DNA from: NaphS2 sp964588535
GTDB lineage: Bacteria > Desulfobacterota > DSM-4660 > Desulfatiglandales > Desulfatiglandaceae
Reading direction: 5' to 3'
NCBI GenBank assembly: GCA_964588535.1
Contig: CAZPQA010000003.1
Coordinates: forward strand, 11,206 to 75,205
Length of the DNA: 64,000 bases
In this document: piece by piece, positions 1 to 8,900 of the stretch
Position numbering within the stretch: the first letter of the stretch is position 1
Layout: each line of letters begins with the position of its first letter
Position numbers and translations under genes: made by a program
Notes under the pieces: model-generated
What the model saw: the letters and a program-made list of their open reading frames with translations, nothing else
Database searches by the model: none
What the model was told of the DNA's origin: nothing

Positions 1-78
1 CCCCCATATTTCAACGACAACGGGAAGGTCACTGCTCAAAACTTCCGCCTCAAAATCAGCCTTATTCAGCTCTTTCAT
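1..78 (-). CDS. thioredoxin-like protein, N-terminal fragment (runs off window)
   Basis: Reading the minus strand from the ATG at 78 gives 26 codons up to the window edge. The peptide starts MKELNKADFEAEV and reaches LPVVVEIWG, which matches the N-terminal beta-alpha-beta of thioredoxins, where a similar VLVDFWA segment precedes the CxxC active site. The active site would lie beyond the window, so redox activity cannot be confirmed. A purine-rich stretch (AGGGAATAATCAGG on the minus strand) directly upstream can act as ribosome binding site. It is divergent from the next gene, with only about 30 bp between the starts. Confidence 0.6.
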   Translation of the reverse strand, partial: MKELNKADFEAEVLSSDLPVVVEIWG

Positions 79-104
79 CCTGATTATTCCCTTTCTCCAC
101 CAGG

Positions 105-1034
105 GTGGTCATAATGTACAAAGCAATACCCCTTGCCATAAATTTAATGTTTTGTTATAAAGCCGACCAAATAATCGGACTTAATTTCTATACCATGATG
201 AACACCATTCCACAAATCATTCCTTCTGAAAAATTTCAAGAATATTCCCGGAATTTTGTTGCGGAATTTTTAAAAAAAACAGATGACAGTCGATCATATA
301 CCATAGATCTTTCCTTTTATCCGACCCGGGCTGCCTATGAAGCGATACCGGCCAGGGCAATTGCCGGCCCCGTTTATTCTGAGCAGCACGGGGGGCACTT
401 TACAATCCATATTTGTGAAGAGAGCCTGAATAATATCCCTTCTTTGGCTCTGCAAGGCTGGTTGGCGCATGAGATAATACTTTGTATTCAAAAACGCCAG
501 CCGGAATTCAATCAACTCAACTTCGGAAAAAATATTCTTCCCCTGATGCCGGTATCCGGCCTGGCTGAGAACCATATACGGGAGGTGGTTTCCTCCCTTG
601 AAATGGGGCTGAGAAATTATTTTGCCACGAAAACACTCATCGAAATGGGCGAGGGTTTCCAGCAGGCTCATTTTTATTTTTTCAGGATAAGCCCCATCGT
701 GGAGGACCAACTCAATTATCAAAAAGTCCTGCCCCACCCATGGACCAAAGCCCTTTTCCTGTGCCGTAAATTAAGGGAATTCATGCCCATTTACGGGTTG
801 GCCGATAATAATGTGGAATTTTCTCAGGATCTGACAGCCTACTGGTGGCGGGTTCATGAATATTTAATGCCCGAAGACGAATTCTTTTTAAGGGAACTTG
901 CGGGCATACCCCATAGGTACTCCCATGCATCCTATCCCGATATTGTGATTGAAGTGTTCAAAAAAGTTAAATCACAATTTCTGGCGCCGAAAACACCTTC
1001 CGATCCATCATCTCCATCATTAACCTTACATTGA
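105..1034 (+). CDS. conserved-looking hypothetical protein
   Basis: Unrecognised protein of up to 309 residues. Start choice is uncertain: GTG at 105, ATG at 114 and ATG at 195 are all possible, and the 195 start would remove a hydrophobic, Cys-containing N-terminus that looks non-native. The central part has GWLAHEIILCIQ, which resembles the HE helix of metallopeptidase-like proteins but lacks the full HExxH, so a protease call is not justified. No signal peptide or membrane segment is convincing in the conserved part. It stands alone, divergent from the thioredoxin-like gene and followed by a 186-bp regulatory gap. Function unknown. Confidence 0.5.
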   Translation: MVIMYKAIPLAINLMFCYKADQIIGLNFYTMMNTIPQIIPSEKFQEYSRNFVAEFLKKTDDSRSYTIDLSFYPTRAAYEAIPARAIAGPVYSEQHGGHFTIHICEESLNNIPSLALQGWLAHEIILCIQKRQPEFNQLNFGKNILPLMPVSGLAENHIREVVSSLEMGLRNYFATKTLIEMGEGFQQAHFYFFRISPIVEDQLNYQKVLPHPWTKALFLCRKLREFMPIYGLADNNVEFSQDLTAYWWRVHEYLMPEDEFFLRELAGIPHRYSHASYPDIVIEVFKKVKSQFLAPKTPSDPSSPSLTLH

Positions 1035-1124
1035 TCTACATCCTATTAAATTAGGAAACAATTCCTTACTTCAATGCGATCTTTTTTTCGAACCCACCAA
1101 AATCAGCCACGATAAGCCCAAATA

Positions 1125-1162
1125 TCAACCTTAAAATGATCAATCATCAACCTTTGGATGAT
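1125..1162 (+). promoter_or_regulatory. paired 22-bp-spaced motif, site A
   Basis: Two half-sites starting TCAACC lie exactly 22 bp apart (1125 and 1147). The second reads TCAACCTTTGGATGAT. The same architecture is found at 10758, 28111 and 35596, each before a corrinoid methyltransferase-related operon. Two turns of helix between half-sites suggests a dimeric activator. It ends 58 nt before the metal-sensor ATG. Confidence 0.5.
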
Positions 1163-1191
1163 GGACACTTGTTCAGCAAAACAGCATACTC

Positions 1192-1208
1192 ATACCCCCC
1201 ATAGGTAT
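1192..1208 (+). promoter_or_regulatory. candidate CsoR/RcnR-type operator
   Basis: An inverted repeat ATACC-(CCCCATA)-GGTAT with a central C-tract sits just upstream of the ribosome binding site (AGGAG at 1209-1213) of the metal-sensor gene. AT-flanked G/C-tract inverted repeats are the known operator type for CsoR/RcnR/InrS proteins, so autoregulation by the product of 1221-1484 is likely. No footprint is implied. Confidence 0.5.
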
Positions 1209-1220
1209 AGGAGATAAAAA

Positions 1221-1484
1221 ATGTCGCTTTGCGGAAATGACAAATCCAAATATGTTAACAGGCTGAGCCGCATCGAAGGCCAGGTGCGCGGCGTCAAGAA
1301 AATGGTCGGAGAAGACAGGGATTGCATGGATGTCCTCAAGCAGATTTCAGCAACAATTGGCGCCATGCGTTCCCTGGGAATCCTTATCCTGGAAGAGCAT
1401 TTAAATGGCTGTGTTGCGGGGGCAATCCGGGACAAAGACCATGATGCAGAATTAATTCGTCAAGTGGTAGAAATTAAGTTCTAA
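1221..1484 (+). CDS. CsoR/RcnR/InrS-family metal-sensing repressor
   Basis: An 87-residue all-helical DUF156-type protein. The family signature RLxRIEGQVRGVKKM is present near residues 15-29, followed by DCMDVLKQISA and EEHLNGCV. The ligands Cys35, His60 and Cys64 give the C-H-C set of CsoR and InrS rather than the C-H-H set of RcnR; an extra Cys4 lies near the N-terminus. These proteins repress metal transporters until metal binds. It directly precedes an ECF cobalt/nickel transporter with 21 bp spacing, so Ni(II) or Co(II) sensing is the best inference, though Cu(I) cannot be excluded from sequence. Start chosen by AGGAG 8 bp upstream. Confidence 0.85.
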   Translation: MSLCGNDKSKYVNRLSRIEGQVRGVKKMVGEDRDCMDVLKQISATIGAMRSLGILILEEHLNGCVAGAIRDKDHDAELIRQVVEIKF

Positions 1485-1505
1485 CGACCTGTTTAAGAGG
1501 TTTTC

Positions 1506-2510
1506 ATGCATATCTCAGAAGGGATTATCACCGGTGTTCCGGCTGTGGCCTACACGGCTGCCGCACTTTGCCTGGTGGGTTTCGGCGCCAAAAAAATGAA
1601 AGATATGGCAGCCGAATATCCTGAAAAAAAAGCGCTGTTTGGGATGGCCGGCGCCTTCATATTCTTTCTCTCACTCATACCGATTCCCGCTTTTACGGGC
1701 ACGACCTCCCATCCATGCGGCTCACCCCTGGTGGGTATATTGCTGGGCCCATTCATCGGAATCGCCGTCACCGGGCTGACCCTGTTGCTTCAGGCAGCGT
1801 TTTTTGCCCATGGGGGCTTTTCCACCTGGGGGGCGAATGTGATTACGCTGGGCGTGGGGGGCGCTTTTTTCGGGTGGCTTTTTTTTCGGATCGCCCGTAA
1901 GGCCGGTTTATCCCTCTTTGTTTCCGGCGCCATCGGGGGGTTAATCGGCGACATCATGACCTATGTATTCGCCGGTTTGAGCCTCTCCGCCATCCTTTCC
2001 GGGGGACCTGATCCGCAATTCACTTTTACCGGATATCTTATTGCTGTGTATACCGCGTACATCCCCACCCAACTGCCCATCGCCATCGGGGAGATGTTTG
2101 TCACCGGCTTCATCTTGAGCTACATTTTCAAACAGCGCCCGGATGTATTGAGATCACTCAAAGTGATTGCCGGCATTGCCGCCCTGCTTTTCGTCCCGGC
2201 TTTTCTTGTTCTCTTCCAAAGCGCTCCCGTGTTCGCGCAACAGGAGAAAACCCATACAACAACCACCCAAGAAAAGTCGAGCGAAGCCCATGGGGAAGGG
2301 ATGGCGGGCATGGATGAGGCCGTTAACGAAAAACTGGCGGAAGACGCCGGGAGGGCGCCAAGGGATCCCTATATCAATCTAGAGGCACTGGGTGATGTCT
2401 GGAACACGGTCATGCTGCTTGGCGGCGCCATCTGCGGATTCATCATCGGCCGCTGGTGGCACCTCCTGTTTGAGAGAAAAGAGAATGGGCCGTTATCTGA
2501 ATCTCGATAA
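1506..2510 (+). CDS. cbiM: ECF cobalt/nickel transporter substrate-binding subunit CbiM with CbiN-like tail
   Basis: A 334-residue membrane protein that starts MHISEG, the N-terminal Met-His metal-binding hook of CbiM/NikM. About six hydrophobic segments cover residues 10-240, with the typical TTSHPCGSPLVG and STWGANVITLG motifs. A C-terminal extension has a hydrophilic, His/Met-containing loop (about 245-300) and a final membrane helix ending GFIIGRWWHLLFE, resembling a fused CbiN. It is the S component that captures Co2+ or Ni2+ for CbiQ/CbiO. Given cobamide-dependent genes throughout the window, cobalt is the likelier substrate; the sequence alone does not decide. It follows the metal sensor and overlaps cbiQ. 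Confidence 0.88.
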   Translation: MHISEGIITGVPAVAYTAAALCLVGFGAKKMKDMAAEYPEKKALFGMAGAFIFFLSLIPIPAFTGTTSHPCGSPLVGILLGPFIGIAVTGLTLLLQAAFFAHGGFSTWGANVITLGVGGAFFGWLFFRIARKAGLSLFVSGAIGGLIGDIMTYVFAGLSLSAILSGGPDPQFTFTGYLIAVYTAYIPTQLPIAIGEMFVTGFILSYIFKQRPDVLRSLKVIAGIAALLFVPAFLVLFQSAPVFAQQEKTHTTTTQEKSSEAHGEGMAGMDEAVNEKLAEDAGRAPRDPYINLEALGDVWNTVMLLGGAICGFIIGRWWHLLFERKENGPLSESR

Positions 2511-3168
2511 ATTCATCGCCTCAGAACAGCAACTTGAGGGAAAACCCCTGCGGGGCGTGTTTGCCTGGGACCCACGGTTGAAACTGGGGATGCTCGCAAC
2601 GGTTATCATTCTGAACATCGGCCTGGCCATCAACGGGCTAAGCGTATTTTTATTAATTATCGGATTTTTGCTGGTTTTGTGGACCAGACCGCCGTTAGGA
2701 AGGACACTGATTTTTTTCCTCGGCCCCCTTCTGGCAACAGCCGTGGCGGTTGCCGGTTTTTCGGTGGGATTCGGCAAAACACCGATCTACGAACTGGGAA
2801 AATTGACGGTTTACAGGGAGGGGATCATTCAGGGCGGGGAAGTGGCCATACGTGTCTACTGCGATATGACCTGGCTTGTATTGACCTTTGTCACCACACC
2901 GTTTTACAGAATTCTCGAAGCGTTCAGGTGGTATAAAGTCCCCAGCATTCTCGTTGACACACTGGCCATGATGTACCGATATTCGTTTCTTCTTTTTGAT
3001 GAATTCACCCGAATGCATACGGCATCCTCTGCCCGTGGCGGCCGGGCCGGGAAGGCCAACGCCCTGAAGACCCTTTCTCGCATCGGCGCCCAGGTTTTCA
3101 TGCGCGCTTTCGATCGTTCTGAAAGAATCTATCTGGCGATGGTTACAAGGGGGGGCGAAAAACCATGA
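2485..3168 (+). CDS. cbiQ: ECF transporter transmembrane (T) subunit CbiQ
   Basis: The start is taken at ATG 2485 (MGRYLNLDKF), inside the end of cbiM, because residues upstream in the same frame look like an out-of-frame reading of CbiM. The 227-residue protein has four to five hydrophobic segments and, near the C-terminus, the ARGGRAG coupling motif typical of CbiQ T subunits that dock onto the ATPase. It links CbiM to CbiO. The 26-nt overlap with cbiM and 6-nt gap to cbiO indicate translational coupling. Confidence 0.87.
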   Translation: MGRYLNLDKFIASEQQLEGKPLRGVFAWDPRLKLGMLATVIILNIGLAINGLSVFLLIIGFLLVLWTRPPLGRTLIFFLGPLLATAVAVAGFSVGFGKTPIYELGKLTVYREGIIQGGEVAIRVYCDMTWLVLTFVTTPFYRILEAFRWYKVPSILVDTLAMMYRYSFLLFDEFTRMHTASSARGGRAGKANALKTLSRIGAQVFMRAFDRSERIYLAMVTRGGEKP

Positions 3169-3174
3169 GGGAAG

Positions 3175-4098
3175 ATGGAAAGTAAAGTCCTAAACGACGA
3201 ATCCTGTCCCAACCAGTGTGATGTGACACCCGAATACATCAACGGCGACGGCCCCGTGCTTGACTGCAGGAATGTGTCTTTCACCTATGCGAATCTGTTG
3301 GGAAATACCGTGAAAGACATTAATTTCTCCATTTATAGAAATGACATCGTGGTCGCCTGCGGTCCCAATGGATCGGGGAAAACAACGCTTTTGAAATTGT
3401 TTGCCGGTATTTTGACTCCCGGGGAGGGAGAGATTCTGTTGAGCAGCAAGAAACTGGGGAAGAAGGACCGCCGCGACGCATTTCGCTACATGGGAATTCT
3501 CTTCCAGGACCCCAATGACCAGCTTTTTTGCACCCATGTGCGTGAAGATATCGCTTACGGCCCCACGAACCTGGGTCTGGACCCGGAGGAGGTCAACCGT
3601 CTCGTGGAAACCGCCATGGACCAGGTGGAGGTGCGTCACCTTGAGAATCGGCCCATTCACCGGCTCAGCCACGGCGAAATGAAGCGGGTCGGGTTGGCCG
3701 GGCTTATCGCCATGCGACCCCCCTTGATTCTTCTTGACGAGCCGTTTTCGGGTCTTGACCCGGCCTCAACGGATCACCTGCTGGGCCTTATCCGGCATCT
3801 GAACAGTCATCACCATTATACATTTGTGATTGTGACCCATGACATCAACATCGCTTCTTTAATCGCAAAGCGGATGATTGTTCTGGTTGACGGGCAGATC
3901 ATCGCCGATGGACCACCAAAAGAAATTTTAACCGATGAACAACTTCTGAGGAATTCCCGTCTCGAACCGCCCATTTTGACCAAGCTTTTTCAGCGGATCC
4001 TCGATGACCCCTCTGAAAACGACCGGATACCGGTCACCATTGATGAGGCCATGGAGATTTTGAACGCCTTAAACCGGGACAAGCGGGTCTATGCATGA
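3175..4098 (+). CDS. cbiO: ECF transporter ATP-binding subunit CbiO
   Basis: A 307-residue ABC ATPase. Walker A is GPNGSGKTT (about residue 63-71), the Q-loop lies in LFQDPNDQLF, the signature is LSHGEMKRV, and Walker B/D-loop is LILLDEPFSGLDP, followed by the switch His in VTHD. The spacing and the QDPNDQLF segment are typical of cobalt/nickel ECF ATPases. The C-terminal 60 residues are a divergent extension. It powers uptake through CbiM/CbiQ and completes the transporter. Start ATG 3175 is preceded by GAGGGA. Confidence 0.9.
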   Translation: MESKVLNDESCPNQCDVTPEYINGDGPVLDCRNVSFTYANLLGNTVKDINFSIYRNDIVVACGPNGSGKTTLLKLFAGILTPGEGEILLSSKKLGKKDRRDAFRYMGILFQDPNDQLFCTHVREDIAYGPTNLGLDPEEVNRLVETAMDQVEVRHLENRPIHRLSHGEMKRVGLAGLIAMRPPLILLDEPFSGLDPASTDHLLGLIRHLNSHHHYTFVIVTHDINIASLIAKRMIVLVDGQIIADGPPKEILTDEQLLRNSRLEPPILTKLFQRILDDPSENDRIPVTIDEAMEILNALNRDKRVYA

Positions 4099-4209
4099 CA
4101 ACACCATCGCCGAATTAACCATGGAGGACAAAAGCACACCGACACTTGATTTTGATACAAATATTTTTCTTTGAGACAAAATGATTCTTCAATCAAGGAG
4201 ATGACGATT

Positions 4210-4965
4210 ATGGAACTCAAAACTTTGTTTATCGGCATTGTCTTTGCCATGGCCATCTTTGCCGTCAAGAGCGGCATTGGCATTCATTATTTGTTGACCC
4301 GGAAGGAAAAGGGGAAAAGCAGGCTCGTGTTCCTTTCCTTTTATGCCCTCGTATACCTTTTCCTGTTTTTGTCCTGTGCGTATATCATCCACATGATTGA
4401 CATCATTTCATATTTCGAAACCGTTCAGCGGTTTCTCAAATACGGCATGGTTTTACACGTGTTGATGGCAGCCGGGCTTTTGGTCTGGGGCGTTCTGCTG
4501 CTTAGAAGCGGCGGAAAATTAAATAAAGGAAAACATGCATGGATGGCATTGATCGTTCCCTGCCCTGTTTGCATTACCGTCATCTTTCTCAGTCTATCAT
4601 TTTTAATTTCTTACTTTCCCGATGCAGTTCATGTGGCTTCTATTTTGACTTATCTGGCATTTATGGGCATTGTTTTGGTAACCATTATCATTATGGCACT
4701 TTGGCAAAATAACGCCAGAGGCACCCCCGAATTGACCATCGGAACCGCAATGGTGCTTATCTCAATTTACTTCCTTCTATCCATCATTGTCTTGCCCCAA
4801 TTTGGAAACGTGGGCAGAGTTTACAGGCTGGCGGCCTATCAGGGTGAAACACAGATAGTGGGTTCAAGTGAACTATTGTTGCTCACCAGCGTCATTGCTG
4901 CGTTTTTTGTATGGGGGTTCATCAGGATGACAAAGAAGCTGAAAGCGAGGCAACAATGGACATAG
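4210..4965 (+). CDS. DUF2162-like polytopic membrane protein (putative transporter)
   Basis: A 251-residue protein with about seven hydrophobic helices. ATG 4210 is chosen because AAGGAG lies 9 bp upstream; the ATG at 4201 is too close. The paired PCPVC motif near residue 117 and the arrangement of helices resemble the DUF2162 predicted transporter family, which in methanogens is found beside CobN-like genes. The PCPVC cysteines could bind metal or be redox active. It overlaps the next gene by 10 bp and sits between CbiMQO and the TolQ-like gene, so a role in metal or tetrapyrrole traffic is inferred. Substrate unknown. Confidence 0.6.
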   Translation: MELKTLFIGIVFAMAIFAVKSGIGIHYLLTRKEKGKSRLVFLSFYALVYLFLFLSCAYIIHMIDIISYFETVQRFLKYGMVLHVLMAAGLLVWGVLLLRSGGKLNKGKHAWMALIVPCPVCITVIFLSLSFLISYFPDAVHVASILTYLAFMGIVLVTIIIMALWQNNARGTPELTIGTAMVLISIYFLLSIIVLPQFGNVGRVYRLAAYQGETQIVGSSELLLLTSVIAAFFVWGFIRMTKKLKARQQWT

Positions 4966-5564
4966 GGGCTTTACTAAAATTATTCATCTATCTCATATCT
5001 TCCTCTTTGCTGTACCCGGTCATGTTTCTACTGGTTGCACTAACCCTCTGGATGCTCATTTGCACCGGTGCTTTTTTTGCCGAATGGTTGGAAAGGGTTC
5101 GACTGGAACATTGCGAACCCGAAGAACTGCCCGGAATTATTTCAGCACCGGACAATCGATCTGTTTTTCCACGGCGGGTTGACGACTACATGGTCAAATT
5201 GCGATCCATGTTCGCCGACGGTCGGAAATCTTCCGAGATTGAAACGGAGAACGTATTGCAGGAAAAAACCCTGAGCCTCAGGAAATCACTGGAGAAAGTC
5301 GGCATGGTTGTTCGAATCGGCCCCGGGCTGGGCCTGATCGGCACGTTGATCCCCATGGGAACGGGCTTGGCGGCTCTGGGACAAGGGGATATGACGAAGC
5401 TTTCCTCGGATCTCGTCATCGCTTTTACAACCACCGTGGTAGGGCTGACCATGGGAATGGTCGCCTACTTTTTCTATACCATCAAAAAAAGGTGGGTCGA
5501 AGAAGACATCAAGAATATTGAAATGGCCACGGATCTGCTTTCTGATCATTCTCTGGCAAATTAA
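4956..5564 (+). CDS. MotA/TolQ/ExbB-family proton channel protein
   Basis: A 202-residue protein starting MDIGALLKLF. It has an N-terminal membrane helix (about 10-40), a cytoplasmic domain, then two C-terminal helices with GPGLGLIGTLIPMGTGL and AFTTTVVGLTMGMVAYF, the classic TolQ/ExbB/MotA channel signature. Such proteins form pmf-driven stators with an ExbD/TolR partner. Here the partner is probably the DUF2149 protein encoded 1 bp downstream. The start overlaps the DUF2162 gene by 10 bp. It is distinct from the two ExbB paralogues at 44-46 kb. Confidence 0.85.
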   Translation: MDIGALLKLFIYLISSSLLYPVMFLLVALTLWMLICTGAFFAEWLERVRLEHCEPEELPGIISAPDNRSVFPRRVDDYMVKLRSMFADGRKSSEIETENVLQEKTLSLRKSLEKVGMVVRIGPGLGLIGTLIPMGTGLAALGQGDMTKLSSDLVIAFTTTVVGLTMGMVAYFFYTIKKRWVEEDIKNIEMATDLLSDHSLAN

Positions 5565-5565
5565 A

Positions 5566-5925
5566 ATGAAATATTTCACAAAAAAAAGAAGCCGCCTGTA
5601 TGCTCGAGGGGGAGTGGGTCAAGCAGCCCCGGGAAACGATCCCTTAACGGGAGTGGCCAATCTCTTTGACATCGGTCTGGTCTTTATCGTGGGTCTGATC
5701 GTTACCATTTTTTCAGCCTATAATCTCCAGGATCTCCTGAGTGAAAAATCGGAAATGACGATTTTGAAAATGAGTAAAAATCAAGAAATGGAGATTATCA
5801 CCAAAAAAGGCAACAAAATCAAAGCGATGAAAGTTTCAAAGCAAAAAGCCAAAGGCCGGGGGGAAAGACTGGGGGTGGCTTACAAGTTGGAAGATGGGAC
5901 AATGGTTTATGTCCCTGAACAATAA
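5566..5925 (+). CDS. DUF2149-like small membrane protein, ExbD-like
   Basis: A 119-residue protein: a basic N-terminus, a PLTGVANLFDIGLVFIVGL helix (about 27-45) and a soluble, Lys-rich C-terminal domain ending LEDGTMVYVPEQ. The single helix with an Asp just inside the membrane (NLFDIG) recalls the protonatable Asp of ExbD/TolR (DxIFxLLIFF). The family resembles DUF2149, which in methanogens co-occurs with TolQ-like and CobN-like genes. I infer that it forms a stator with the upstream TolQ-like protein. It precedes the exported CobN-like gene by 18 bp. Confidence 0.6.
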   Translation: MKYFTKKRSRLYARGGVGQAAPGNDPLTGVANLFDIGLVFIVGLIVTIFSAYNLQDLLSEKSEMTILKMSKNQEMEIITKKGNKIKAMKVSKQKAKGRGERLGVAYKLEDGTMVYVPEQ

Positions 5926-5943
5926 ACGTTAAGTGACGACCCC

Positions 5944-8900
5944 ATGAAAAGGCCATTTTCTATCATAATATGTTTCGTTTTAATGCTGTTTCCCGCCGCC
6001 GCCTTCCCAAAACAATTGACGCTTCTTGTCATCGATGCAGACAGCTACCTCCTCAACAAATCAATTGACGGACTCACACTTCCCAAAGACATTGACGTTA
6101 AATCATTCACCTTTTCAGATCTGGCCGAAGACTCATCAGCAAGCAATTTCATCAACGCATCAGAAGTCATCGTCCTGGATGTGATGGCCAGTGAACTGAC
6201 GGATTATGTGTTGAAAAATGTAGACGTATCCGGGAAAAAAATCCATGGTTTAAGACGATCACGGGATGATGAAGGTCTTAAAAGGAAGGGGTTTATTTTT
6301 GATTCCGAAATTCAAGAATATTTCAAAAACCCGTCTGTGACCAATGTGCAAAACATGATTTATCGTTTGGCCCATCATAATTTCGACCCGGGCATCACCT
6401 ATGAAAAAGTGGAAAGGATGCCCCAAACAGGGATTTACCACAACGATGCAAAAGCGCTTTTTACGGACCATGAAGAATACCTCAAATGGTATCAAAACCG
6501 GGCGCAGTATGTTGAACATAACCCCTGGATCGGCATGATGCTCTTTACGTCCAACCTTGAAGAAGGACAGGTGGGGGCCATTGATGCCATCATCAAGACG
6601 CTTGAAAATGAAGGGTTTAACGTGCTTCCCTGTTTTGGTTCCGCGCACCGGATCCTGACCTCTTTTCTGGTGGATGACTCAGGGAAATCCAGAGTGGATC
6701 TTGTTTTGGCCTTGTCCCTCAAATTCTATTCGGCCCTCAATCTGAAGATGCAGCGCGCCCTTAATGACCTCAAGACCCCCATTTTCAACATCATCAACCT
6801 TCACGCCATCACCATTGATGAATGGCGCGTTGATCCCGTGGGCATCCCGAGCATGGACATTGTCTGGAGCGTGGCAAACCCGGAAATTTCCGGAATGGTC
6901 GAACCAACCCTTTTGACCGGAAAGGTAAACCTGAAAGCCAAAGAATCAGGCAAAAGCCTTTTTATCCAGGAGCCCATCCGGGAAAACCTCTCCCTGCTTC
7001 TGCCCCGCCTGAAAAAATGGATTGAACTGAAAAGACGTCCTAAAAATGAGAAACGCATCGCCATCCTCTACTACAACAACAGTCGGGGAAAACAAAATGT
7101 GGGGGCCACATACCTGAATGTATTTGCCAGCCTCGAACTGATCCTCAACCGCATGAAAGACGAAGGATACCAATTCGAGGTAGACAAACGCATCGACCGG
7201 GATGCCGTCAAAGAGTTGGTCCTGAAGTTCGGACGGAATATCGGCAGTTGGGCGCCGGGGGAACTGGACCGATTGCTTAACGAAAAGAAGGCGGTCCTGA
7301 TACCCGTTACGACCTATAAGAAATGGTTTAACCGACTCCCGGAAGGGTTCAGAAAGAATGTGATCCGGCAATGGGGAAAAGTAGAATCATCAAAAATCAT
7401 GATGAAAAATAATCAATTGATCATACCGGTCATCATCCTCGGCAATGTACTCATCATGCCGGAACCCGCCAGGGGGCAAGGGGATGATCCCATGAAACTC
7501 TATCATGATACGACCCTCTACCCCCACCACCAGTACATCGCGGCGTACCTTTGGTTGAAACACGGTTTTAACGCCAATGCCATGATCCATCTGGGGACCC
7601 ATGGCACCCAGGAATGGCTACCCGGGAAACAGGCCGGTCTTTCGCCCTCGTGCCCCCCGGATGTCCTGATAACCGACATCCCCAATATCTATCCCTACAA
7701 CGTGGACGTGGTGGGAGAAGGAATCCAAGCCAAAAGAAGGGGCCGAGCCGTTATTGTGGATCACCTGACGCCGGCGGTCAAGGAAGGGGGCCTCCACCAT
7801 GAATACAGCAGTCTCTATGACATGATCAACAACTATTGGCAGGCCTCCGCCATGGGGAGCCGAACCGATTCGGCGAAATTTCAAAAAATCGAAGAAGCCG
7901 TTAAAAAAATCGGGCTGGATAAGGATCTTCAAATATCGGAAATTAACGAAAACACCCTGCGCCAAATCGAACAATACCTACTTGAAATGAAGGAAAACCT
8001 GATGCCCTACGGCCTTCACACCTTTGGACGCTCCCCGGATGATGAAAGCCTGGCGGATACGGTAAAGGCCATTATGAAGCAGAATCCGTCTTCAAAAAAT
8101 GCCGCCGTTAAAAAGGCGCTCATGGATTCCGGCCCCCGGGAAATCGATCACCTGATGAAAGGCCTTGACGGCGGTTATATCCCCCCGGGGCCGGGAAATG
8201 ACCCCATCCGGAATGTTTCTGCCATTCCCACGGGCAACAACTTTTACGGTTTTGATCCCAACAAGATTCCCTCTAAGGCGGCATGGGAATTGGGGAAAGG
8301 GGCCGCTCAGCAACTAATTGACAAAAGCCTGAAGGAAAACGGAAAGTATCCTGAGAAAGTCGCTGTGGTGCTGTGGTCCACGGAAACCATTCGGAATGAA
8401 GGGTTGAACGAAAGCACCATCCTTCATCTCATGGGGCTGAAACCCGTGTGGGACCCCGGCAACCGGGTCACCGGCGTTGAAGTGATTCCGGGAAAACAGC
8501 TGAATCGCCCCAGGATCGATGTCTTGATCAACCCATCGGGACTCTATCGCGATCTCTTTCCCAACTTCATGCTCTTTCTGGATAAAGCCGTCCAGAAGGC
8601 ATCCATTCAGACGGATATGCAAAACTTCATTCGTGAACATAACCGCAGCATAAAAGATCGTCTGATCCAGGGGGGCATGGACGAAAAAGAGGCGGACCTG
8701 TTTTCCAGGGTTCGTATTTTCACTGAAAAACCGGGGGACTATGGCACAGGCGTAGACACCATGGCATCCAATTCGGGGATTTGGGAGTCATCCAAAGAGG
8801 TGGCTGAGGTGTTTGAAAACAGGGAGGGCCATGCTTTCGGAATGGGCAAGTGGGGGGCGCCCGCCAAAAAGCTGTTCAAGGAAAACCTCAAAGACGTCAA

